Positions 1-10,807 of a DNA stretch of 64,000 nucleotides are shown one piece after another. Source of the DNA: Bettongia penicillata ogilbyi (taxonomy: Eukaryota; Chordata; Mammalia; Diprotodontia; Potoroidae); the NCBI GenBank assembly GCA_023548195.1, contig JAJHZJ010000699.1, positions 4,311,175-4,375,174 of the forward strand, given 5' to 3'. Below the pieces are notes generated by a model. That model saw nothing but the letters and a program-made list of their open reading frames with translations. It searched no databases and had not been told where the DNA came from. The position numbers and the translations under genes are program-made. Each line of letters opens with the position of its first letter. The first letter of the stretch is position 1.

Positions 1-394
1 CATATCAGATACCACGGATAGGAGTTTTGAGGCTGGACAGCTCAAGCTGACCAGGGAAGCTATAAAGTAAGTCAAAAATGAAGTATTGCTTTTAGAGCAG
101 GAGGAAGAAGGAAATTCCTTGTCTTTGTGGACCTGCCAGATCATAGGCAAGTAGATCTGTACAAAATTCTTGATAAAGTCCTGTTCGATGATGAATTGGG
201 TTTATCCCTGGACACAGTGCTTAATGATGTCTTAGGTAGCACCCTAAAACAGATACCACTCACAGAACTGGATTGTCTCTGGTGATAGCAGCTCACGGCC
301 ATTCTGGGACTGATGGGAATCAAAGTGAAGAACATTTACTTATTGGTGCAATCCCCAAAGTTATCACTGCAATGCTAGGGTCCACTCCTGACTC
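1..394 (+). other. Unidentified stretch with a coding-like frame
   Basis: Bases 92-280 on the plus strand read without a stop as FRAGGRRKFLVFVDLPDHRQ then VDLYKILDKVLFDDELGLSL and further residues to LDCLW before TGA. No family was recognised. It could be a pseudogene fragment or chance. Nothing else was seen here. Confidence 0.25.
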
Positions 395-597
395 TCCAGC
401 CTTTTTCTACCATGCCTCTGTGTGAATACCCTCTCTTCTCCCTTTGTTCATGTTTGGTTTGTGTTTTCTTTCCCCATTAGAATATGAGTTTCTTGAGAGC
501 AGAGAGTCTTTCTGCTTGTATATTCCTAGTGCTCAGCACGATGCTTGGCATATAGTTAAATTCTTAATAAATGCTTGTTAACTTGACTTGGAGTGTT
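395..597 (+). mobile_element. L2 3' end
   Basis: Typical L2 3' UTR: CCCCATTAGAATATGAG, a CTTGAGAGCAGAGAGTCTTT block, GTGCTCAGCACGATGCTTGG, and TTCTTAATAAATGCTTGTTA at the end. Confidence 0.75.
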
Positions 598-1249
598 GAC
601 TATTAAGATAGTTTGGAGAATAGGAACAAAGCAGCCAATTCCTACATATATATATAATTTCAGAAAAGATTAAAACAAAAGAGTGTCAGACTGAATAACA
701 AATAATAAAGAGAAAAACCACAGTAAATACTTTCATCTAGCCTATGTTGGCAAACCCAGAAGCCTACAAGCACTAAACAAGAACTGGAGTAAAGCAAATG
801 TGTGTTGGAGGGCCTCATGTTCTGAAAGCCTCAGAATCTTCTTCAGGGCAATCCAGCATGCCCCCCATTCAGGAACTGAAATATCAGCTATTCTAGTGAG
901 GAGATCTCTTGGCAATTTAGCACCCTAGGAACTTTGGGTCTGAAAATGAGAATAAGAGTCACAAAGTGCAAAGATTCTACCAGAAGGCAGAGTTTAGTCT
1001 GTACACTTTAGGGGGTCTGGAAGTTTACAGTAAGCTGACATGAGTCATCCTTTATGGCCTTGAAGAACACAGCATTCTGTACCCAGAGGAGACAAGATGA
1101 ACTCTTGGGAGCTGACGCATTTTGTGTTTATCACACACTATGAGAAGGGAGGGCCAGTGGCAGAATCTCTAATAATACAGATCTGGGGTCCACTTATCTG
1201 ATTCAAGTGTTCATGAGCAGTAGGAGCCTAGCTCTGATGAAAAGAACAA
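598..1249. other. No recognised feature
   Basis: AT-rich intergenic DNA with no open frame of note and no repeat that I can name. Confidence 0.3.
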
Positions 1250-2020
1250 ACTCAGTAAAGCTAGAAACTTGAATACTCAAAAGACATAATAATCTAGGAA
1301 TCTCAAAGACATAAGCCTAAAAGAAGTTAATAACTAGTGTTTGAACATCAGGTAAAGGTATGACTTGATCACAAGGTCTATTAGATTTTCTGGAAGAATA
1401 AGATACAAAGTATATTATAAATGAAACACGAGCTCTAGAAGTAGAATAAAGTTTACTAATGGAGGTGCAAAATCTTAGGGGACCAAGTAATGGATTTCTG
1501 AAAATTGGATGCTATGAAATAAAAAATGTGAAAATAAAATCAAAAGATTGAAAAAATAGAATATGTTTTCTATCAAAAAAATTTAACCTGGAAAAATGGT
1601 CAAGGAAAAATAAACAAAGAAACATCCTTCTATCTAAAAATTACAATTAAAAATGGATACTATATTTTAAGAAAGCATTCATGAAAGCTAATATATAAAA
1701 CTAGAAACTAGTTTTAAAAATTAGCTAATTTGAATTTTTTAAAAGAAATCAAATCAGTTGCAAAAATGAGAAAAAGGTGAATTAACAACCAGTGAAGAAG
1801 AAATAAAATGAATTATCACAAACTATTTTACCAAATTATTTGCCAATAAAAATGAAAGTCTAGTGAAATGGATAAATATTTATAAAAATATATAGCTAGG
1901 TACCAATTAGTATAAATAATGAATCCTACATAGTGGCTGAATTATTATAATTTGTCCCATTTGAAGTTATAATTATATATAAAATATAGTAACTGGTTCA
2001 AGTCCATTGGAGATATATAA
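1250..2020 (+). mobile_element. Decayed L1 ORF2 fragment
   Basis: A-rich text resembling the L1 ORF2 region before the reverse transcriptase (AACAACCAGTGAAGAAGAAA followed by CAAACTATTTT and AATGGATAAATATTT patterns). Many stops. Edges uncertain. Confidence 0.55.
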
Positions 2021-2364
2021 TGAAAACTTTTAAATTTTTTTTCTGTTTATTAATATAATATAATACTAAAGGATATGAAAATATATTTCTGATTTATTTA
2101 TGATGTTATGGAGTAAAAAAGGTAAATTAGACAAAAAAATATTGAATATTATGCCCAATGACAAGCCTAAGTTTATGATGAAAATGTCATTATTAACATT
2201 TATTTTATCAGTATAGACTGAATTATCATCACCTTCTATAAATCTTCATACATAGGTTGGGAGATACAGAGAGCTTTATCCACATTTCAGGGAACTTGCA
2301 TGTCACATTTTTATACAATGAACCAAGTGTAGTTGGATGACTCAGAGCATTATCTAAAATCAGT

Positions 2365-3385
2365 ACACTCTATCTTCTGGTGGGGCATTTTCACTGCCTG
2401 TCCCTCACTCATGGAATGCTCTACTTCTTTATGTCTCTTACTTATTCTCTCTGTCTTCCTTCAAGTCCCAGTTAAAATGCCCCTAGAAAGCAGAAGCCTT
2501 TCCCACTCCTTCTTAATTTTAGTGCCCTCTCTCTTTAAATTATTTCTAATTTGTACTATATATAGCTTTGTTTGTACATAGTGTCATCCTGAAAGTTTGG
2601 TTAAAGAAAAGGCAACAGGCTAAATGCATACATTTTAATTATTATTATCCCCTTTAGAGTTAATGATACATGGATCCACAGAGCCAGGATTAGATCTGAC
2701 TGACTGATGGAAGAATGGTCAGGCTTAAATACATTTTACCATGAGAAAGGAACATTTTTAGTTGAATAAATTGTAAATTTAGTGAGACGAGGCAATTAAC
2801 AAAGTAGTATCAGTTGGAATTTATGATTCCAGGCTGTGTGAATTTCCTCTGTGTTGCATATGTGTCTGTGACACATGATAAGGAGAAAATACCATCACTC
2901 TGGTTGTAGACATCCTGTCATAAACAGGTCTTTGAAACTGCTGACACAGGAAAGGGCATTTTTAACAGAGCTGACAAAGTTTCAATTAAAACTACAACCT
3001 AGTATTTCTGCGTTTTCTTTACCATTAACATGCCATAGGAAATGGAAAATGTCCCATTATTCAAGATAGTGTAAGGGTCTCGTAAGGAATGCTAAATCAG
3101 TCCCATCTGGCTCTGTTGACGTAGGAAGAGGCATTCTCTGAGTTTACTTCAGAGAACAATGAGACTATTAGGTGCAGGTTCTTCTTAGTTCAAGCTCTGG
3201 CCCTTATTAAAGTCCAAAATTTATATTAAATATTATCAATGGTTATTTGCATGTTTTCTTCCCTATTAAATTTCATGCTCTTCAAAAGGAGGGACTATCT
3301 TTTGCCTTCCTTTGTATCTCCAGCACTTAGCATAGTGTCTGGTACATAGGAGGCAATTAACAAGTGTTTATTGACTGACTGAAAG
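2365..3385 (+). mobile_element. L2 3' region split by about 650 bp of other DNA
   Basis: 2365-2582 carries L2 text (CTTCCTTCAAGTCCCAGTTA ... GCTTTGTTTGTACATAG) and 3238-3385 resumes it (GGTTATTTGCATGTTTTCTT ... CAAGTGTTTATTGACTGACT). The intervening 2583-3237 is not L2 and I cannot name it. Confidence 0.65.
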
Positions 3386-3560
3386 ACTTTTTTTAAAAAA
3401 TAGTATTTTATTTTCCCCCAATTACATGTAAAGACAATTTTTTAACCTTCATTAAGAAAAATTTGAATTCCAAATTTTCTCTCTTTCTCCCAATAAGAAA
3501 CAATTTGATATCAGTTATATATGTGCAATCATGTAAAACATATTTCCATATTTGACTGAA
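3386..3560 (-). mobile_element. L1 3' end fragment
   Basis: On the minus strand it ends in a long A/T-rich tail. Text such as TCCCCCAATTACATGTAAAG and GTGCAATCATGTAAAACATA is shared with marsupial L1 3' UTRs. Confidence 0.5.
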
Positions 3561-3771
3561 TGACTTTCAACTTGCTACTATTGTCCTTGAAATATTTTTC
3601 AACAACTGGGCTAAAGTAACTTGAAAATCAAGTTTTTGAAAACAGCTTTAGTCATCAATGATTTCTTATTTGAAAAGCAAAGAATTGAAAATGATTGGTA
3701 TTTGTATCCTCTCCTAGCTTGAGGATTGTGAGACTGACAAACAAGCTTTGGTTTTAATTTAAAAGCTTCTT

Positions 3772-5754
3772 TTTTTAAAAAAAATATTTATTTATTTATT
3801 TAACTTTTTACATTCATTTTCACAAAATTTTGGGTTCCAAATTTTCTCCCCTTTTATCTCCTCCCCCCACACCAATACACCAAGCAATCTAACTTTTCCT
3901 ATCTCCAATCTGCCCTCTCTTCTGTCATCCCTCCCTTCTCTTGTCCCCATCTTCTCTTTTGTCCTGTAGGGCCAGATGACTTTCTATTCCTCATTAACTG
4001 TATGTCTTCTTTCCTAGTAGCAACAACAATACTAAACAGTTGTTCCTAAAACTTTGAGTTCCAAATTCTCCCCATCCCTCCCTCCCCACCCATTCCCTTT
4101 GGGAAGGCAGGCAATTCAATATAGGCCATATCTGTGTAGCTTTGCAAATGACCTTCCTGATAGTCGTGTTGTGTGAGACTAACTGAATTACCCTCCATCC
4201 TATCCTGCCCCTCATTGTTTCTCTTCTGTCTTTTGATCCTGTCCCTCCCCAAGAGTGTTGACTTCAAATTGCTCCCTCCTCCCTTTTCCGTCCTTTCCAT
4301 CATCCCCCCCCTTGCTTATCTCCTTCTCTCCTACTTTCCTATACTGTAAGATAGATTTTCATACCAAAATGAGTGTGCATTTTATTCCTTCCTTTAGTCA
4401 AATGTGATGAGGGTAAACTTGTTTTTTTTTTTTTTTTCTCAGCTCTCCTCTTTTTCCCTCCACTAAAAAGTCTCCTACTTGCCTCTTAAATGACATATAA
4501 TTACTCCATTCCATTTCACCCTCTTTCCTCCCACTACATTTCTCTCTCACCATTTACCTTAATTTCTTTTGATATGGTCCCATCCTATTCAATTCACTCT
4601 GTGCTCTCTGTCTCTGTATGTGTGTGCATGTGTGTATGTGTGCGTGCGTGCATGAGCGTACATGTGTGTGTGTGGTCCCACCAACTACCCAGATACTGAA
4701 AAGTTTTAAGAGTTACAAATATTGTCTTTTCATGTAGGAATTTAAACAGTTCACTTTTGGTAAGTCCCTTATGATTTCTCTTGGCTGTTTACTTTTTCAT
4801 GCTTCTTCTCATTCTTGTGTTTGAAAGTCAAATTTTATTTTCAGCTCTGGTCTTTTCATCAAGAACGATTGAAAGTCCTCTGTTTCATTGAAAGACCATA
4901 TTTTCCCCTGAAGTATTATACTCAGTTTAGCTGGGTAGGTGATTCTTGGTTAGAGTCCTAGTTCCTTTGACTTCTGGAATATCCTATTGCACGCCCTTTG
5001 ATCCCTTAATGTAGAAGTTGCTAAATCTTGAGTTATCCTGATTGTATTTCCACAGTACTGGAATTGTTTCTTTCTAGCTGCTTGCAAGATTTTCTCCTTG
5101 AGCTGGGAATTCTGGAATTTGGCCACAATGTTCCTAGGGGGATGTCAGGTGGGCTCAGGCCTTGGAAGAGCTCAAAAAGGATTTTGAAAAGCAAGTTAGA
5201 CAGGTGGAGGAAAAACTGGGAAGAGAAATGAGAGAGATGCAAGAAAAGTATGAAAAATGGGTCAATACCTTGGTAAAGGAGACCCAAAAAAATGCTGAAG
5301 AAAATAACACCTTGAAAAATAGGCTCACTCAATTGGCAAAAGAGGTTCAAAAAGCCAATGAGGACAAGAATGCTTTCAAAAGCAGAATTAGCCAAATGGA
5401 AAAAGAAGTTCAAAAGCTCACTGAAGATAATAGTTCTCTCAAAATTAGAATGGAACAGATGGAGTCTAATGACTTTACGAGAAACCAAGAAATCACCAAA
5501 CAAAACCAAAAGAATGAAAAAATGGAAGAGAATGTGAAATATCTCATGGGAAAAACAACTGACCTGGAAAATAGATCCAGGAGAGACAATTTAAAAATTA
5601 TGGGACTACCTGAAAGTCATGATCCAAAAAAGAGCCTAGATATCATCTTCCATGAAATTATCAAGGAAAACTGCCCTGACATTCTACAACCAGAGGGCAA
5701 AATAAGTATTGAAAGAATCCATCGATCACCACTTGAAAGAGATCCAAAAAGAGA
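3772..5754 (-). mobile_element. HAL1-like copy rearranged by 5' inversion
   Basis: Minus-strand part 5142-3772 holds the last third of ORF1 (from PRNIVAKFQ), the 3' UTR with its TG/CA microsatellite (about 4612-4676), and an AAAT tail. The adjoining part 5143-5754 lies on the plus strand and holds the middle of ORF1, LEELKKDFEKQVRQVEEKL to RDPKRE. The two parts meet in element coordinates exactly between RDPKRE and PRNIV, so nothing is lost at the break. A 16-bp direct repeat AATTTAAAAGCTTCTT flanks the whole (3756-3771, 5755-5770). This is the layout expected from twin priming during reverse transcription. The 5' UTR and ORF1 N terminus are missing. Confidence 0.92.
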
Positions 5755-5761
5755 AATTTAA
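5162..5761 (+). pseudogene. Truncated ORF1 frame in the inverted HAL1-like half
   Basis: Open frame of 199 codons encoding the coiled coil and first part of the RRM (RSRRDNLKIMGLPESHD), ending at a chance stop just past the junction. Near-identical to the matching part of the 30952 ORF1. It has no N terminus and no C-terminal domain, so it is a fragment. Confidence 0.85.
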
Positions 5762-5770
5762 AAGCTTCTT

Positions 5771-6429
5771 CTGCATTATCTCGCAATAAAATTGTTATGT
5801 GATAATCTGTAGATGCTTTAAATCTAAATTGAGTGTTTTCTTTCTTAGATCTCTAAATTCTGGAAATCATCTTCTTCCAGAATAAATCTGTTTCATTGAT
5901 ATCAAAATGTGTTAGCATCCTTTGATTATTTTCTTCAAAAGTTCAGGATATTTAACTGCCTTGCTGTCATCTGTCCTGGCCACAGTTTCGATAATTTTAA
6001 CACTATGCAAGTCAATTCAATTTTTAAAGAAATCATACTTGCATGCATACATAATACATACATACATGCAAAGTAACTATTTCATTTCTATTTTCTTTCA
6101 CACTCTTAAATAAACTTAAAAGCTTTTGTCTAATTGAATGTTTTACTAAGAGGAATGTATCTTTGATTGCAATCTTCATTTCATACAACTAAAATACACT
6201 CCATTTCTATCACTGTAACATTTCTATGACTTGTGGTTGATTGCAAATCACACAGAACTGATGCAACTTTGCCTTTTTCTTTTATTTAACCCGAGTGTTT
6301 TATAATATTCCATTATCATAGATTCAGGATTCTGATCTCTATTTAGAATTTCCATGGCCACATTCATGTCAATTACATCACATTTTAATTCTAATGTAAC
6401 AATCATCTTTTTTGAGTTGGCAGTATTTT
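5771..6429. other. No recognised feature
   Basis: AT-rich intergenic DNA. No convincing gene, and no repeat I could name. Confidence 0.3.
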
Positions 6430-6612
6430 AAACTTACTACCTATGTGACACTGGGCAGCTCACATGCCTCTGTTTCTCCATCTGTAAAATGGAGATAATA
6501 AATTAAACACCTTGCTGCCAGGGTTGTTGTAAGGATCAAGTGAGATAATATTTGTACACAGTGCCTGGAACACAATAGGCACTATATCAATGTTAGCTAT
6601 TATTGTTAATAA
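6430..6612 (+). mobile_element. MIR SINE
   Basis: Core and tail of MIR: CTATGTGACACTGGGCAGCT, CATCTGTAAAATGGAGATAA, and AGTGCCTGGAACACAATAGG. Confidence 0.75.
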
Positions 6613-7254
6613 TATTATTATTTTTATCTAAAATACTTTTCCTTTTGTCCATTTTGTTGATTCCTTTTTAAAAAAATTAAGACAACTGTTCATAATATGG
6701 TATGGATCAGCACATCACCTCCACATGCAATGAATGATAGGTAAGTACAGACTGAAATCCTTGACTAACTTTCACAGGTTGCATTAAATGAATTTTGGCA
6801 TGCCTTAAATGACAGCTGCTATCATTTTATAATTTAAACTCAGTTGATGGTCTCTGGGAGGTCTGAGGAACTTGCATATTTTGGCATCAGCTCACATGAT
6901 GTACCAGAAAACAGGTATCCAGGGCAAAGCAACAATACTTCACACCCCAGATTCAGAATCAGATTATCTTCAAGGATCACAGAGAGACTTAAGACAATCA
7001 TAGGTCCTGGGTGTAGTTGGGTTGGTTTTTTAAAATTTCAATAGAGAGAAAAAGGAAAGGAAAAATAAATATGCTCAGGACAAGTTGGAAGAATTTACTA
7101 TTTCCATAATTGGGGTGAATTGAGAAAAAAAGCTTAAAAAACATGAAGGGTTCACTCATCCGAAATGGAAAAAAAGAAGATTGAATGCACATACAAATCG
7201 TTTGGTGTAAAAACATGAAATTCAACACAGAGATAACAGTACACAGTGGGATTT
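6613..7254. other. No recognised feature
   Basis: AT-rich DNA. Short frames only, none with a recognisable product. Confidence 0.3.
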
Positions 7255-7945
7255 GAAAGGAAATCTTCTGATAAATAGGTGATGAACTCAGGGTGCAGAT
7301 GGAGACATATTTACTCTTTTGATATGGTCAATGAAGGAATTTGTTTTGCTTGACTATACATATTTATAACAAAGTTATTTGTTTTTCTTGCTTTCTCCAT
7401 GGGGTAGGGGAGGGAGGGAAGAGAAGGTAGAGGGGAAAAGAGGATCTTCATGAAAATAGTTTTAAAATTTAAAAGAGGGACTTCTGGGAGTGGAACCCAG
7501 ATCTCACAGTAGAGAAAGTACTCAGTTGAGTTCTAATAATCCCTTCCAAACAACTTTAAAATAATGCACCAAATCAAATTCTGGAGGACAGAGCCAAGAA
7601 GAGATCAGTGACACATTATTCCAGCTCAACAACATGTGAGGTTGGAAAGACAGATTAGTGAGATGGATGAGGTTGCCCTTATGGATTAAACATCAGTGAT
7701 GGGACTAGGTGGTGTTGACAGAAGCAGCAAAATCTTTGGGAACTCTTAAATTGAAGTAGTAAGGAGACCTGACAATTGTTCTGGAAGAGACTGCAGTGTA
7801 GTCCTGGGCTAGAAATGGATGAAGGAACAGACACTGTTTGGCAATTCCATTGCTCTACCCACTTGTGAATCAGTTCAAGAGTGGCGAGGAGCACTTTCAG
7901 TCAAGAGGGAGCAGAATATCTGAGGGATAGTAGCACTTAAAAAGT
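7255..7945 (+). mobile_element. L1/HAL1-type 3' end followed by an L1-type 5' UTR
   Basis: 7255-7475 resembles an L1 3' end (GGTGATGAACTCAGGGTGCA, GAAGGAATTTGTTTTGCTTG, then G-rich GGGGAGGGAGGG). 7476-7945 resembles a marsupial L1 5' UTR (CTTTAAAATAATGCACCAAA, GATCAGTGACACATTATTCC). Both are decayed. Confidence 0.55.
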
Positions 7946-8617
7946 TTTTGCTCAAGGGTCATGTGGGAGCTCAGCTGTCTACTTCCCATTCAGGCAACTG
8001 ACTTGGCCAAAAGTCCTCTCTGTAGTGGTTTATGTGGTTTCTATGCCCTGGTACAAAGTAAATGTTTGTAAAGGAGCCATATGTGGATGAGAAATATGTA
8101 TAGTCCTTTCTTTCTCTGTTCACTAGTCACCAAAGATTTAACTTTTCTTGAGTCCTATTCAAGTCTTTAGCTTCTTTCTTGTTTATATTTTTCTTATATT
8201 CACATAGCTCTAACAGGGGCACCTTGAAGCCCTCAACAATTAAAATTTTTCAGTCTGTTTTCCCTTTAACTACACTGAACTTTTCATTTAAGCACTTAAC
8301 ATTCAATGTGTATATAATAATTATGATATTATTTCATTGTCTATGGTGCCTTAAGCAAAATGTAGTTTCTCATCTTATCCCTTTTAACCATGTTAATTTT
8401 ACGGTTGTTTTATCTGAGATATTTGCTTTTCTGAAGCTGCCAGAGGCAAAACAGAAATACATATTTGTCATCCACACATGGCTCCTTTATAAAAATTGCC
8501 CTTGTTCCAGGGCATGGAAACCACATAAACAGCTGCAGAGAGGACTTTTGGTCAAGTCAGTTGCCTGAATGGGAAGTAAACAGCTGAGCTTCTACATAAC
8601 TAATCTAGCAAAAACTT
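7942..8617. repeat. Large inverted repeat, 160-bp arms
   Basis: Arm 7942-8101 and the reverse complement of 8457-8617 agree at roughly 90% over the inner 135 bp (7967-8101 and 8457-8591) and more weakly outside. Shared words include TTCCCATTCAGGCAACTGAC and AAAGTCCTCTCTG. The 355-bp spacer (8102-8456) is AT-rich and unlike the arms. This could be two L1 5' UTR pieces in opposite orientation or a foldback element. Confidence 0.85.
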
Positions 8618-8689
8618 GAAATTCTCACCAGACAAAATGATTTTTTAAAACCCAGTCAGACTACAAGGACTTCTTTCAGTTCTACACAA

Positions 8690-8912
8690 GAGGCCAACTG
8701 GAAACTCGAAGACAATATGAAAGTGGACTGCCCGCAAAATCATCTCCAGCAGCCTTGCAACATGACCAATGACAGGCCAAAGTCACAAATAGCCTCATGA
8801 AACTGGACAGACTTTGAGAGAGAGTGGAGGATAGAAGAGTTTGGCATGCTGTGGTCCATGGGGTCATGAAGAGTCTGACACCGCTGAATGACTGAAAAGC
8901 AAGAACAATATG
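8690..8912 (+). mobile_element. RTE/BovB-type tail fragment
   Basis: GTGGTCCATGGGGTCATGAA, then GAGTCTGACACCGCTGAATG resembles the GGTCCATGGGGTCACGAAGAG tail of RTE/BovB-mobilised elements. Upstream text includes AAATCATCTCCAGCAGCCTT. Confidence 0.5.
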
Positions 8913-9109
8913 GGGCTAGATCTTGAAATATTAAAATGTTGAGCTCTTTGAGAGCATGTACTGTCTCTTACTCTTTTTTAGTGCCTGGCACAGAGTTGAA
9001 TAGGTGCTGGTTGTATAGTTAGTTACAAGCAGTATTTTTTATTCAGTTGTTCAGCCATTTCAACTCTTTGTGACTCCATGCTGTCTATGGTTTTCTTGGA
9101 AAAATACTG

Positions 9110-9352
9110 GCTTCACCCTAAGTGAGTACCTGCAAAGACTTTGCCCTAAAGGGCCCAAGGTCTCCCAGTGCATTCTGGTCATCTCCAGTCATCCTGTGGA
9201 ATATCAGGTCACTGGACTCAGATGGCTCTGGAGGAGAAGTAAGGCTGTTGACCTTGCACAGCCCTCCTTCACTCAAAACAAACTCATGTGCAACTCATGT
9301 CATCATTTCTCTGATGGCATGATCTTCTTCAGCAACGAAGGATGGATACAAG
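9110..9352 (+). mobile_element. RTE-partner SINE copy 1
   Basis: Contains CATCTCCAGTCATCCTGTGG, CTGGACTCAGATGGCTCTGG and the 3' TCTCTGATGGCATGATCTTC tail shared with the other copies. Confidence 0.7.
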
Positions 9353-9384
9353 CTTCCCCTTGACCAATTCTAGTTTTCAAGGAG

Positions 9385-9840
9385 TGTAGTGCTGACACAA
9401 TATTCACAATGTCCTCAGCGGCTATGAATATGCCAGCATGACCCTGAATCACAAAATACAATAGAGTCTCCACATGGAAGACAGAACTAAAACGTTTATT
9501 TAAACATCAGAAAACCAAATCCCAACCCCAGAAAGCCAAATCTATCATAGCAACAAAGAAATCTATACATAATAACAATGCAGGGGCGCCACCATCCCCA
9601 AGCCTTCCTCCTGCTAGGGCCCTCCTACAAACAAACACTCACATCTCACTTTCAGCTTCCTCTCTCTCCCTCAGTTCTAACTGCTGTGTCTAACTTCTCA
9701 GCTCTGCTCCACCTTTCCTGCACCACCCTTTCTTGCTCCTCCCACCAGACTCATGTAACTCAGACTTCCATGTGACTCAAGCAGGTCACAAAGGCCTAGT
9801 AATGGGAAAGATCTTCTCATTATGCAAAAATACATTAACA
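9385..9840 (-). mobile_element. Probable solo LTR of an endogenous retrovirus
   Basis: Minus-strand reading has a poly(A)-like AATAAA (9499-9494) and a pyrimidine/purine-biased U3-like part. No retroviral genes nearby. Ends not defined. Confidence 0.35.
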
Positions 9841-9854
9841 ATACAAAAAGTTAT

Positions 9855-10790
9855 TTTTTTCTTAAGTTTTTGGATCTTTTTTCAATTGGTTGACTTCCTT
9901 TTCATAATTTTCTTGGATTAATTCCCACCCCCACCCCCCACCCCCCTCCAATTTCTCTTCAATCTCTTGATTTTTGAAGTCCTTTTTGAGTTCTTCCAAG
10001 AACTCCTTTTGGGCTTGAGGCCATTTGACATTTCTCTTTGAAAAAATAAGTGTTTTTTTCATTTTCTTCCTCTGCCTATGAACCTAGATCTTCTCTATCT
10101 TCATAGTAGTTCTAAAGTTTGGTTCTTTCTCCTTTATTTACTCATTTTTTATCAGCTTATTATGGTGACTGACTCTAGACCCTGGGTGTGGGGAATGATG
10201 CCTCAGGGCTCAGGTCCTTCTTATTGGTATTTTCTGAGATCTGTCTAGGGTCCCAAATTCTCTTGATGCCTGTGGTCCCTCCAGTGGCTGCAAACTTTAG
10301 CTCTCCCCTCTGTACTGGAAGAGAAACCAGGGATTCCTCTCTTACAAGTACCCACAAACAGCAGGGTCCTTAGCTACCAGGTCATCAGGTGTCTGCTCAC
10401 TCCTTCTACACTGCCTGGCCCAGACCAAGTCTGCTAAGTACAATTGGGCCTGGCTTCCCTAGACAGTGACACTGGAGGGTCCTTCACTCTTCCCTTGACC
10501 AACTGTTGGAACCTCACACTGTTGGTGAGGTAAATGTTCCTGAAATCCAACCCAGCTTCCCTCAGGGTTTCTTGTTTCAGTGGAACCTGCCTGGAGGTAT
10601 TTCCATGCCTGGAAGTAGGTTCTTTCCTGAGGTGCTCTCAAGGTGTCCTGTGAGGAAAACTGCTTTTACTCTTTTTATTTATTTTTGCCATTCTATTTTG
10701 ACTTTGAGGCAATATTCTGTCTTTTTAGTAGGGGAAATTTGGAGACTGGAATTTTCTGATCTACTCCACCATCCTCCCAAAATACTTGTT
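9855..10790 (-). mobile_element. L1/HAL1-type 5' UTR plus ORF1 N-terminal fragment
   Basis: On the minus strand it starts near 10790 with GGGAGGATGGTGGAGTAGAT (the L1 5' start is AAGATGGCGGAGTAG). It runs through a 5' UTR and reaches an ORF1 coiled-coil piece at 10062-9862 reading QKEFLEELKKDFKNQEIEEK. It stops in an A-rich tract near 9860. The GLUL pseudogene is inserted just beyond its 5' end. Confidence 0.7.
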
Positions 10791-10807
10791 TATTAAAAAT
10801 TAGGATG

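Noticed and set aside
5033..5509. A 158-codon minus-strand frame
   Set aside because: Shadow of the ORF1 coiled coil on the other strand. The same shadow appears opposite the intact ORF1 at 31081-31473.
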